In this document: positions 7,769 to 14,842 of the stretch, one piece after another | Numbering within the stretch: the stretch's first letter is position 1 | Layout: every line of letters begins with the position of its first letter | Assembly: GCA_017511605.1 (NCBI GenBank) | Contig: JAFWJL010000008.1 | Location: 1 to 64,000, forward strand | Reading direction: 5' to 3' | DNA: 64,000 nucleotides | From: Bacilli bacterium | GTDB lineage: Bacteria > Bacillota_I > Bacilli_A > RF39 > UBA660 | The notes under the pieces: generated by a model | Database searches by the model: none | What the model was told of the DNA's origin: nothing | The model's input: only the letters and a program-made list of their open reading frames with translations | Made by a program: the position numbers and the translations under genes

Positions 7769-9656
7769 TTATCTGTATTATATTATTCTAATGATTGTAA
7801 TAATTATTACTATATTTAGATTAAATATTAAAAGTACTTATAGTAATCCATATACTGGTGTAGTTACTAAGGTAGTTAAAATTAGTGATAAAACTACTAT
7901 TTATTTAGATAATAAAGTAATAGGTAATGTTTATAAAAAAATAGATGTTACATTAGGAGATAAAGTAAAAGTATATGGTGAGTTTAATAATAGATATATA
8001 GCTATTAATAAATATAAAATATTAAGTAAAAATAAAAATATATATTATTTTATTAAAAGTATTATTACTAAATCGTTTAATAATAATCCATATTTATATA
8101 CATTTATATTAGGTGATAAATCTTATGTAAGTAAAAAAGTGGTTAGATCTTATCAAGAAAATGGAATAAGTCATTTATTTGCAATTAGTGGAATGCATAT
8201 TAGTTTATTAGTTTTAATTATAAATAAGTTATTAAAAAAAATTAATGAATATAAAAAATTTAAAATTACTAGTATTATTTTATTTATATATTTATTATTA
8301 GTGGGATTTTCTCCTTCTATATTAAGAGGTGTCTTATTTTATTTTTTATTTACCATTAATAATTTATATTATTTTTATGTCAAAAAGATTAATTTATTTA
8401 TATTAATTCTTTCTATAGCTTTATTAATAAATCCTAATTATGTATATGATGTAGGATTTTTATATTCTTATAGTATTAGTTTATCTTTACTTATATTTAG
8501 TGATTATTTAAAAGGTAATTATTTTATTAGTCTTTTAAAAGTATCAATTATTTCTAGTTTGGTAAGTATTCCTATTACTCTTTATAATTTCTATCAAATT
8601 AATTTATTAAGTATTATTTATAATTTGTTTTTTGTTCCATTAGTTAGTTTTATAATATTTCCTTTTACTTTAATAGTATTAATTATTAAGCCATTAGAAC
8701 CTATTTATAATTTATTAATTAAAGTATTAGAAGATAGTTCGTTATTTCTTAGTAATATAGATTTATTTAAATTTAGTTTTAGAAAACTAAATATTTTCTT
8801 TTATATTCTTTATTTTATTTTAATTATGTTTTTTTTATTTAAAAATAAGAAAATTTATTTATATATATTTTTATTTTTATTAATAATTCATTTCTTTTTA
8901 CCTAGTAATAATTATGTAGAATTTATTAATGTTGGACAAGGTGATTCTAGTTTAATACATTTAAATAATAAAAATATAATGATTGATACTGGAGGTAATA
9001 GAAATAGAGAAATATATTTTTATAATATACAACCAGTATTTAGAAGTAATGGAATAAATAAGATAGATTATTTAGTTTTAACTCATGGAGATTTTGATCA
9101 TATGGGGGAATCTATTAATTTAGTTAATAATTTTAAGGTAGAGAAAGTAATATTTAATTGTGGAGAATACAATGATTTAGAGAAAGAATTAATTAAAGTA
9201 TTAAAGAAAAAGAATATTAAGTATTATGCCTGTATTAAAGAATTAAATATAGATAAGAATAAATTGTATTTTCTTCAAACAAAAGAATATGATAATGAAA
9301 ATGATAATAGTAATGTTATTTATACAGAACTAAATGGTTATAAATTTATGTTTATGGGAGATGCATCTATAACTACTGAAAAAGAAATACTAAGTAAATA
9401 TAATTTATCTGATGTAGATGTTTTAAAAGTAGGACATCATGGATCTAAGACAAGTAGTGGTAAAGAATTTATAAATAAGATAAATCCAAAGTATTCCATT
9501 ATAAGTGTTGGTAAAAATAATCGTTATGGACATCCAAATAAAGAAGTGTTAGATAACTTAAAAGAAACTAAAATATATAGAACTGATCAAGATGGAAGTA
9601 TTATGTTTAAAATTAAAAATAACAGACTTTGTTACAAAATGATAAAAAGTTATTGA
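7725..9656 (+). CDS. comEC: Competence protein ComEC (DNA-translocation channel)
   Basis: Polytopic channel that moves single-stranded DNA into the cell. Up to 643 residues: an N-terminal OB-like region, a Competence domain with about eight membrane helices ('HLFAISGMHISLLVL' is the family motif, about 145-160), then a metallo-beta-lactamase domain. That domain has 'FINVGQGDSS', 'MIDTGG', 'LTHGDFDHMG' and 'VGHHGSKTS' (about 405-590). The start is uncertain. A GTG at 7725 overlaps comEA by 44 bases; a TTG at 7737 follows AGGTGA by eight bases; an ATG at 7791 would cut into the first helix. Base composition is even more AT-rich than its neighbours. Translational coupling with comEA is likely. 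Confidence 0.93.
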   Translation: MRVILLRLRKILLCDYLYYIILMIVIIITIFRLNIKSTYSNPYTGVVTKVVKISDKTTIYLDNKVIGNVYKKIDVTLGDKVKVYGEFNNRYIAINKYKILSKNKNIYYFIKSIITKSFNNNPYLYTFILGDKSYVSKKVVRSYQENGISHLFAISGMHISLLVLIINKLLKKINEYKKFKITSIILFIYLLLVGFSPSILRGVLFYFLFTINNLYYFYVKKINLFILILSIALLINPNYVYDVGFLYSYSISLSLLIFSDYLKGNYFISLLKVSIISSLVSIPITLYNFYQINLLSIIYNLFFVPLVSFIIFPFTLIVLIIKPLEPIYNLLIKVLEDSSLFLSNIDLFKFSFRKLNIFFYILYFILIMFFLFKNKKIYLYIFLFLLIIHFFLPSNNYVEFINVGQGDSSLIHLNNKNIMIDTGGNRNREIYFYNIQPVFRSNGINKIDYLVLTHGDFDHMGESINLVNNFKVEKVIFNCGEYNDLEKELIKVLKKKNIKYYACIKELNIDKNKLYFLQTKEYDNENDNSNVIYTELNGYKFMFMGDASITTEKEILSKYNLSDVDVLKVGHHGSKTSSGKEFINKINPKYSIISVGKNNRYGHPNKEVLDNLKETKIYRTDQDGSIMFKIKNNRLCYKMIKSY

Positions 9657-9681
9657 CATCATAGGTACTTTGTATTAAAAT
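9653..9681 (+). promoter_or_regulatory. Strong sigma-A promoter of the zinc-ribbon/NrtR-like operon
   Basis: TTGACA at 9653-9658, 17-base spacer, TAAAAT at 9676-9681. The -35 is a perfect consensus, rare in this window. It starts inside the end of comEC. Confidence 0.75.
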
Positions 9682-9705
9682 GTAATTATGTGGGGAGGAC
9701 ATAAT

Positions 9706-9993
9706 ATGAAAGTATTAGAAAAAGGACCAGGATGGAGTTTAAAGCTAAGATGTACTGGAAGAGGAAATGGAGATGGAGGATGTGAATCATTATTACTTGT
9801 TGAAGAAAATGATATCTATGTAACATCTCATACAGATTATGTTGGCGATACAGATTATTACTATACAGTTTGTTGCCCAGTATGTGGTAAAGAAACAGAT
9901 ATTCCAGAAAAAGATTTACCATATAGTATAAAAAGTAAAAAACTTGATGAACACAAAGGCATATATCAAAGAGTATATGAAAGGGAGAGATAA
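9706..9993 (+). CDS. Small zinc-ribbon protein of unknown function
   Basis: A 95-residue soluble protein. Four or five Cys are placed to bind zinc: 'LRCTG' and 'GGC' near residues 15-27, then 'VCCPVCGKE' near 58-66. The rest is charged with no membrane helix. The ATG at 9706 follows GGGGAGG by a normal spacing; the frame extends to 9688, but the -10 box overlaps that region. It is the first gene of a two-gene unit, only three bases before the NrtR-like/Nudix fusion, so a shared role is likely. I do not recognise a named family. Confidence 0.75.
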   Translation: MKVLEKGPGWSLKLRCTGRGNGDGGCESLLLVEENDIYVTSHTDYVGDTDYYYTVCCPVCGKETDIPEKDLPYSIKSKKLDEHKGIYQRVYERER

Positions 9994-9996
9994 GAT

Positions 9997-11280
9997 ATGT
10001 TTGATTACACAGTTGACTTATTAATATTTGGAATTTCAAATAAAGAAAATATAAATATACGAGAATTATCGAAGAAGAATTTAAGTGTAATTTTAGTTAA
10101 AAGAGATAAAGAACCATTTAAAGATATGTTAGTATTACCTGGTGGGTATGTTAATAAAGATGAAACTTCTTTAGAAGCAGCTAAAAGAGTATTAGAAAAA
10201 GAAACAGGTCTTACAGATATTAATTTATATTTATCTAGCATAAATGATGGTGTACAAAGAGATCCAAGAAATAGAACTATATCTGTTTCTTATATTGCCC
10301 TAGTAGATGTTGGAAAAATTGATAAAGAATTAAAAGAAAATTCAAGATGGTATGATGTTAATTATTATATTAATGATGATAGTATAGATGTTAAACTTGA
10401 TAATATAGTGCTTAAAGTAGGACGTAAAATTATTGATAATAAATGTGAATATGAACAGTATTATCAATTAAGTGAGAGTAAATTAGGATTTGATCATGAT
10501 ATTATTTTGATTAAGGGTATTATGGATTTAAGAACTAAAGTACAAAACACTGATATAATTTTTAATTTATTCCCAGAACGTTTTACTATTGGCTCATTAG
10601 AACAAGTATATGGGGATATTCTTAAAGAAAAAGTGGTTAATTCTGCATTTAGAAGAACTTTTGCTGATAAATTAGAGATAACAAATGAAATGGTTAAAAC
10701 AGGTGGTCATAGACCAAGTTATTTATATAAATATAAAGAAAACCCAGTAAAAATCAAAAAGGGAGAAATGGTAGATATATATAATCCAGATACTATGAAA
10801 AAAACAGGAGAAATAATAGACAAATTAGCAGCACATAGATTAGGTATTTGGCATAGTTCTATTCATTTAGTTATAATAAATAAAAATAAAACTAAAGCAT
10901 TATTTCAAAAACGAGCAAATAATAAAGATTTGTATCCAAGTATGTGGGATATTTCGGTTGGTGGACATATTATGTCTAAGGAAAGTGATAAAGAAGCTGT
11001 TAAGAGAGAATTGAAAGAAGAGTTAGGACTTGATTTTGATAATTTTGAATTTATTAAAAAGTATAGGGAAGAATTAAATAATAATGGTGTTGATAGTAAA
11101 GAAATCGTAAGTTTATTCGTTATGTACCTAGATGATAATGCAGATAAATTCAAATTGCAAAAAGATGAAGTCGGTGATATCAAATGGCTTACAAAAATAG
11201 AGATAGAAAAATTAATTAAAGATAAAAAAGTTATTCCACATATAGAGGAATATAATTTATTAAGAGATATTTTAAAATAG
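9997..11280 (+). CDS. NrtR-like regulator fused to a second, intact Nudix hydrolase
   Basis: 427 residues in three parts. Residues about 10-150 are a Nudix fold with a degraded Nudix box (about 46-70): R-V-L-E-K-E-T-G replaces the R-E-x-x-E-E-x-G pattern, so it is probably non-catalytic. Residues about 165-245 are a winged-helix domain ('IMDLRTKV...TDIIFNLFPERFTIGSLEQVY...FRRTFADKLEI'), as in NrtR, the ADP-ribose-sensing repressor of NAD genes. Residues about 275-427 are a second Nudix domain with a canonical box (about 321-344, 'GGHIMSKE' then 'RELKEELGL'), so this half should be active. I infer one protein that senses and hydrolyses a nucleotide metabolite. The substrate is unknown. No NAD-biosynthesis gene is adjacent. 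Confidence 0.85.
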   Translation: MFDYTVDLLIFGISNKENINIRELSKKNLSVILVKRDKEPFKDMLVLPGGYVNKDETSLEAAKRVLEKETGLTDINLYLSSINDGVQRDPRNRTISVSYIALVDVGKIDKELKENSRWYDVNYYINDDSIDVKLDNIVLKVGRKIIDNKCEYEQYYQLSESKLGFDHDIILIKGIMDLRTKVQNTDIIFNLFPERFTIGSLEQVYGDILKEKVVNSAFRRTFADKLEITNEMVKTGGHRPSYLYKYKENPVKIKKGEMVDIYNPDTMKKTGEIIDKLAAHRLGIWHSSIHLVIINKNKTKALFQKRANNKDLYPSMWDISVGGHIMSKESDKEAVKRELKEELGLDFDNFEFIKKYREELNNNGVDSKEIVSLFVMYLDDNADKFKLQKDEVGDIKWLTKIEIEKLIKDKKVIPHIEEYNLLRDILK

Positions 11281-11305
11281 AAAGCTAAGTGATTAGCTTT
11301 TTATT
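11281..11305 (+). terminator. Terminator after the NrtR-like/Nudix gene
   Basis: AAAGCTAA and TTAGCTTT arms with a GTGA loop, then T-rich sequence, immediately after the stop. Beyond it, up to 11420, I see only AT-rich spacer with a short palindrome (CAATATTATATTG, 11311-11323). Confidence 0.8.
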
Positions 11306-11421
11306 TTGTTCAATATTATATTGGGAATATTTGGTGTAACTTACTAATTATAGTTTTATTTAATATTTTCCAAAGAAAGTTATTAAGAAGACGCTAAGAG
11401 AATAATTTGAATCATATGTTG

Positions 11422-11449
11422 TAGACAATCTAAAATATTATGTTATAAT
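11422..11449 (+). promoter_or_regulatory. Promoter of the 11482 gene
   Basis: TAGACA at 11422-11427, 16-base spacer, TATAAT at 11444-11449, preceded by TGT (extended -10). Confidence 0.5.
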
Positions 11450-11481
11450 AGAAAACAATTATATATTTTTCGGAGGATTTT

Positions 11482-12123
11482 ATGAGAAGTAGTGAAGAGA
11501 GTAAAAAACTAGTTGAAGAGATAAAGGGAGTAATACTTAAATATTGTCCATATTCAGAAGATAGGATTGATCTTTGTTGTTGTGGGATAGGACCTGAGTT
11601 TGATGTTGAAATTCATTTAGGGCCTACAAAATCAAATATATATTTTCTTTTTGGGAATCATTCAGCAAAAGGCATGATTGAAGAACGCATAGAGAATATT
11701 GAAAATGTTAGTGTGGAAGAGATTGGGGAACTAATAGATTTTATTAAAAATGATCATGAGGCAATGATTTATAAACGTGACAAACATGAAAATAAAGCAG
11801 AATTTAAATTCAATATTAATTGGAGAGAAGAAGCACGTAAAGGAATTAATTGCCAAAAAATGGGATTAAAATTATTCTATGGTGGAAATATGGAATTGGG
11901 TAGAAAATATGCATATTTATTAAACAAGAAATATTGTAATTCTAGTGATTTAGCTACTAAGTGGGATTATATTGATAGTGTTATAAAAGATTATATAGCT
12001 GGTGCAAGTAAAGAGGAAATTATAGAACTTTTTAGGAGTATGCCTGAGGAAAAATTAAAAGAAATTTTACTTGCAAATTCAAGAGAAATAGTGGAAAATC
12101 CTAAAGTAAAAGAAAAATTATAG
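11482..12123 (+). CDS. Protein of unknown function
   Basis: 213 residues, soluble, acidic and largely helical by composition. An N-terminal region has a Cys cluster ('DLCCCGIG', about residues 30-37). The middle carries 'FNINWREEARKGINCQKMGLKLFYGGNMELGRKYAYLLNKKY', which suggests paired helices. The C-terminal helices read 'SKEEIIELFRSMPEEKLKEILL'. No known catalytic motif, signal peptide or membrane helix is visible. The ATG follows CGGAGGATT, a good ribosome site. It stands alone between its own promoter and terminator. I do not recognise the family. Confidence 0.75.
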   Translation: MRSSEESKKLVEEIKGVILKYCPYSEDRIDLCCCGIGPEFDVEIHLGPTKSNIYFLFGNHSAKGMIEERIENIENVSVEEIGELIDFIKNDHEAMIYKRDKHENKAEFKFNINWREEARKGINCQKMGLKLFYGGNMELGRKYAYLLNKKYCNSSDLATKWDYIDSVIKDYIAGASKEEIIELFRSMPEEKLKEILLANSREIVENPKVKEKL

Positions 12124-12131
12124 ATAAAATA

Positions 12132-12157
12132 AATAGAACTATTTATAGTTCTTTTTT
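12132..12157 (+). terminator. Terminator after the 11482 gene
   Basis: AGAACTAT (12135-12142) pairs with ATAGTTCT (12145-12152), then a T-run. The extended -10 TGGTATAAT of the next gene begins at 12160. Confidence 0.8.
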
Positions 12158-12183
12158 CATGGTATAATTAAATTGGTGATATT

Positions 12184-12555
12184 ATGATTTATAAAGTTGG
12201 AATGTTATGTAAACATTTTAAAGGTAAAGATTTAATAGAGAAAAACATATATAGAATAGAAAAGTTAGGAGTTAGAGGAATTGATATAGATGAATCAACT
12301 GTTACATATACTGGTGAAAAGAATTTAAAAGATGCAACTAATTTAGTTGTTTATAGTAATATTTTTCAAGAAGGAAAATTATTTTGTAGGGAGTATGAAG
12401 ATATTTCTAGTGAATTATCTGATGATAAAAAAGCAATGTATAATCAAGAAATAAGGGTACAACCTATTACTAGTGAAGAAGAAAGTATTATTAGTGAAGA
12501 TGATTTTATTGAAAATAAGAAAGAATATGTGTTAAGAAAATTTTCTAAGAATTAG
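12184..12555 (+). CDS. DUF1653-family protein
   Basis: 123 residues. The pattern 'YKVGMLCKHFKGKDLIEKNIYRI...DATNLVVYSNIFQEGKLFCREYEDI' matches DUF1653, small cytoplasmic beta-rich proteins with a conserved His-Phe-Lys-Gly start and a 'LVVY' strand. The biochemical role of the family is not established. The extended -10 TGGTATAAT (12160-12168) and the GGTGAT ribosome site fix the ATG at 12184. The next gene starts ten bases later and is probably co-transcribed. The C-terminal third is acidic and may be disordered. Confidence 0.8.
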   Translation: MIYKVGMLCKHFKGKDLIEKNIYRIEKLGVRGIDIDESTVTYTGEKNLKDATNLVVYSNIFQEGKLFCREYEDISSELSDDKKAMYNQEIRVQPITSEEESIISEDDFIENKKEYVLRKFSKN

Positions 12556-12564
12556 GATGGTTAT

Positions 12565-12909
12565 ATGAATATTAATGTTAAAAGAGTTAAAATTAGTGTT
12601 ATAGTTCCTAGAGAAAATACTGATGAAGTAAGAGATGCAATATGTAAGGCTGGGGCTGGAACTTTATCTGATTCAAATTATACATATTGTACAATTTGTA
12701 TTGATTCTATTGGTACTTTTATACCAAATGAAAATGCTAATCCTTATATAGGAGAGAAAAATAAACTTGAAGTAGTAGCAGAACATAAATTAGAAGTTAT
12801 TTGTGAAATAGATAAAGTTAAGGATGTATTGACTGCTTTAAGAAAAGCACATCCTTATGAAGAACCGGCTATTGATATTATTCCTTTAATTGATGAAAGA
12901 GATTTATAG
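12565..12909 (+). CDS. Stand-alone YqfO/NIF3 PII-like (CutA-type) domain protein
   Basis: 114 residues resembling the CutA/PII-like domain inserted in Bacillus YqfO (NIF3 family): 'KISVIVPRENTDEVRDAICKAGAGTLSDSNYTYCTICIDSIGTFIP...NPYIGEKNKLEVV' and the closing 'ALRKAHPYEEPAIDIIPL'. The two metal-binding NIF3 halves are missing, so this is a single-domain protein. PII/CutA-like folds form trimers and often bind small ligands or metals. In Bacillus, yqfO lies just after rpoD-trmK, but here the gene sits 11 kb before them. The ligand is unknown. Confidence 0.8.
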   Translation: MNINVKRVKISVIVPRENTDEVRDAICKAGAGTLSDSNYTYCTICIDSIGTFIPNENANPYIGEKNKLEVVAEHKLEVICEIDKVKDVLTALRKAHPYEEPAIDIIPLIDERDL

Positions 12910-12931
12910 CAACAAAATGTTGCTTTTTTCT
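12908..12931 (+). terminator. Terminator after the YqfO-like gene
   Basis: AGCAACA and TGTTGCT arms with an AAA loop, then TTTTTT. It overlaps the stop codon. Confidence 0.8.
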
Positions 12932-12949
12932 TTTGAATATTTATTAATA

Positions 12950-12970
12950 TGTTATAATGGTTATAGGTGA
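12950..12970 (+). promoter_or_regulatory. Compact promoter/ribosome-site module of the 12975 gene
   Basis: Extended -10 TGTTATAAT (12950-12958), six bases, then AGGTGA (12965-12970). Transcription would begin at about the ribosome site itself. The same layout recurs at 30427, 35086, 40549 and 60628. Confidence 0.6.
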
Positions 12971-12974
12971 TAAT

Positions 12975-13880
12975 ATGAGTAATTCATTAGATAACATGCA
13001 ACATTTTTTTGAACAAGATATTAAATTAAAAAAAGAAATATATAATATGTGTCCACCTAGTGATTATATTGATGAAGATTCATTGATGAAATATACTGAT
13101 AATTTACAAGAAAGTATTAATTATATATTTAGTGAATTCAAAAGAATAGCTGCAGATTTTTTTGAAGGTAATAGTAGAAATTTATTAGAAGCAAATATAG
13201 ACAAATATGAGAAAAAAGTAATAGATGAATTTAATTCGTGTGGCTTAGATATTAATAAATTAAGAAGCTTTTATAAAAACTATATTAGTGACATGAAAGA
13301 AGAATTTGTTGATAGTGTTAAGGTTAGCTGCGTAGGTGATAAATTTGTTAATTATTTATATCCAATTAGTAAGGCTAATACTATAAATGAATATATACAT
13401 TATTTTCATTCTTATATTTTAAATAGTTGTGATGTATTAAGAAAAATACCTATAAATAGTGAAAGATTAAATAGAGAGGGGTATCCTATTAGGTTGAGAG
13501 GATTTAATTCTAATAGAGCAATTGAAATATTTAAAGCTATTCCATTTGAATTAGAATGTGGTTTTGCAGAAATAATAGCTGTTAATGAAAATAAGATAAT
13601 AATGATGTTTAGAGATTTGGGACATGCTACTACCATAGAAGTATCTTTAGATAATGGTAATGCAAAGGTTGAATATTTTGTTCCAAAACTAAATAATATT
13701 AAATTAATTAATTATTTACCGGGAGTTAATAAAGTAAATGAAAATAGTGTAGGTGCTACAGGATCATTTGAAGTAAAAGAAGAGAATTTGACTAATAGTA
13801 TTGTTAATTTTATAAGTAGAGTTCCTACTGACAAAAATAGAAATATGGATAGTGAAAAAAGTACTATTCAAATTATGTAA
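12975..13880 (+). CDS. Protein of unknown function upstream of dnaI
   Basis: 301 residues, soluble. The N-terminal half is helical and charged ('LKKEIYNMCPPSDYIDEDSLMKYTDNLQESINYIFSEFKRIAADFFEG'). The C-terminal half (about 165-285) looks like a compact beta domain ('PIRLRGFNSNRAIEIFKAIPFELECGFAEIIAV...IIMMFRDLGHATTIEV'). No catalytic motif is recognised. The ATG at 12975 is supported by AGGTGAT four bases upstream; the earlier in-frame ATG at 12957 overlaps the -10 box. In Bacillus, dnaB precedes dnaI, but I see no DnaD/DnaB-type domain here. Confidence 0.75.
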   Translation: MSNSLDNMQHFFEQDIKLKKEIYNMCPPSDYIDEDSLMKYTDNLQESINYIFSEFKRIAADFFEGNSRNLLEANIDKYEKKVIDEFNSCGLDINKLRSFYKNYISDMKEEFVDSVKVSCVGDKFVNYLYPISKANTINEYIHYFHSYILNSCDVLRKIPINSERLNREGYPIRLRGFNSNRAIEIFKAIPFELECGFAEIIAVNENKIIMMFRDLGHATTIEVSLDNGNAKVEYFVPKLNNIKLINYLPGVNKVNENSVGATGSFEVKEENLTNSIVNFISRVPTDKNRNMDSEKSTIQIM

Positions 13881-13886
13881 AATGTA

Positions 13887-13915
13887 TTTACTATTAGTTT
13901 TAATTTAGATATAAT
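13887..13915 (+). promoter_or_regulatory. Promoter of dnaI and the RNB gene
   Basis: TTTACT at 13887-13892, 17-base spacer, TATAAT at 13910-13915. Confidence 0.6.
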
Positions 13916-13937
13916 TTTTTTGTAGGGAAGTGTTGAG

Positions 13938-14840
13938 ATGAAAAAAGTAACAGATATATATAAAGTAGATGAAGATAAATTAACTCATAGTTTCCAAGAT
14001 GCTTGTAGTGATAAAGAATTTTATGATTATGTATATAGTTTAAATGTAAAGGAAGATGTATTAATAAAATATACATCATCACTTGAAGATGCTTTTTTAG
14101 AAAATAAAAATTGTAAGAATTGTAAAGGTTTAGATTGCTGTTTAAATAAAGTTTTAGGATATTGTTATAATGCAATTAATGATAGAGGAATGATTACTTT
14201 TTCATATGATGCATGTGATTATATGAATAAAAAATTAAAAGAAGATTCATATAAAGAAAATTTAGAGTTATTTGAAATGCCTAAGGAAATAAAAGATGCT
14301 TCATTTAAAAATATATATAAAGATGATAAAGCTAGGGTCCCTATAATTAAATATTTTAAAGAATTTATGGATCATTATAATGATAATGAAAAGCCAAAAG
14401 GTGTTTATTTGAATGGTTCATTTGGATCAGGTAAAACTTATTTAATAGCTTGTTTATTCAATGAAATGGCTAAACGAGGAGTAAGAAGTGTATTAGTTTA
14501 TTATCCTGAGTTTTTAGTAAGTTTGAAATCATCGTTTTCAGGAGATTTTGAAGAAAAACGTGATTATGTAAAAAAAATACCATTATTATTACTTGATGAT
14601 ATCGGCGCAGAAAATACAAGTAATTGGTCTAGAGATGAAGTTTTAGGACCAATACTACAATATAGGATGGAAAATCATTTACCAACGTTCTTTACTTCTA
14701 ATTTAACTATAGAAGAATTAGAAGAAGCTCTTTCTACAACATCAAGTGGGGTTGATAAAGTAAAAGCAAGAAGAATAATTGAAAGAATAAAACAATTAAC
14801 AAAATCATTTGACCTAATTAGTAAAAACAGGAGAAATTAA
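13938..14840 (+). CDS. dnaI: Primosomal protein DnaI (helicase loader)
   Basis: AAA+ ATPase that loads the replicative helicase at origins and restart sites. The 300 residues have an N-terminal helicase-binding region with a Cys cluster ('CKNCKGLDCCLNKVLGYC', about 57-75) that fits the DnaI zinc site. The ATPase has Walker A 'GSFGSGKT' (about 162-169), Walker B 'LLLLDDIG' (about 216-223) and a sensor region 'FFTSNLT'. Bacillus DnaI is about 311 residues. In Bacillus, dnaI is followed by thrS; here thrS lies 4.7 kb downstream, with an RNB exonuclease and two surface-protein genes between, so the order is partly kept. Confidence 0.93.
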   Translation: MKKVTDIYKVDEDKLTHSFQDACSDKEFYDYVYSLNVKEDVLIKYTSSLEDAFLENKNCKNCKGLDCCLNKVLGYCYNAINDRGMITFSYDACDYMNKKLKEDSYKENLELFEMPKEIKDASFKNIYKDDKARVPIIKYFKEFMDHYNDNEKPKGVYLNGSFGSGKTYLIACLFNEMAKRGVRSVLVYYPEFLVSLKSSFSGDFEEKRDYVKKIPLLLLDDIGAENTSNWSRDEVLGPILQYRMENHLPTFFTSNLTIEELEEALSTTSSGVDKVKARRIIERIKQLTKSFDLISKNRRN

Positions 14841-14842
14841 AA

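Noticed and set aside
9686..10039. 117-residue minus-strand frame
   Set aside because: Antisense to the zinc-ribbon gene and the start of the NrtR-like gene; low-complexity His/Leu/Tyr composition typical of a shadow frame.
11303..11420. Small RNA or riboswitch in the gap before 11482
   Set aside because: Only AT-rich sequence and one short palindrome; no recognisable structured motif.
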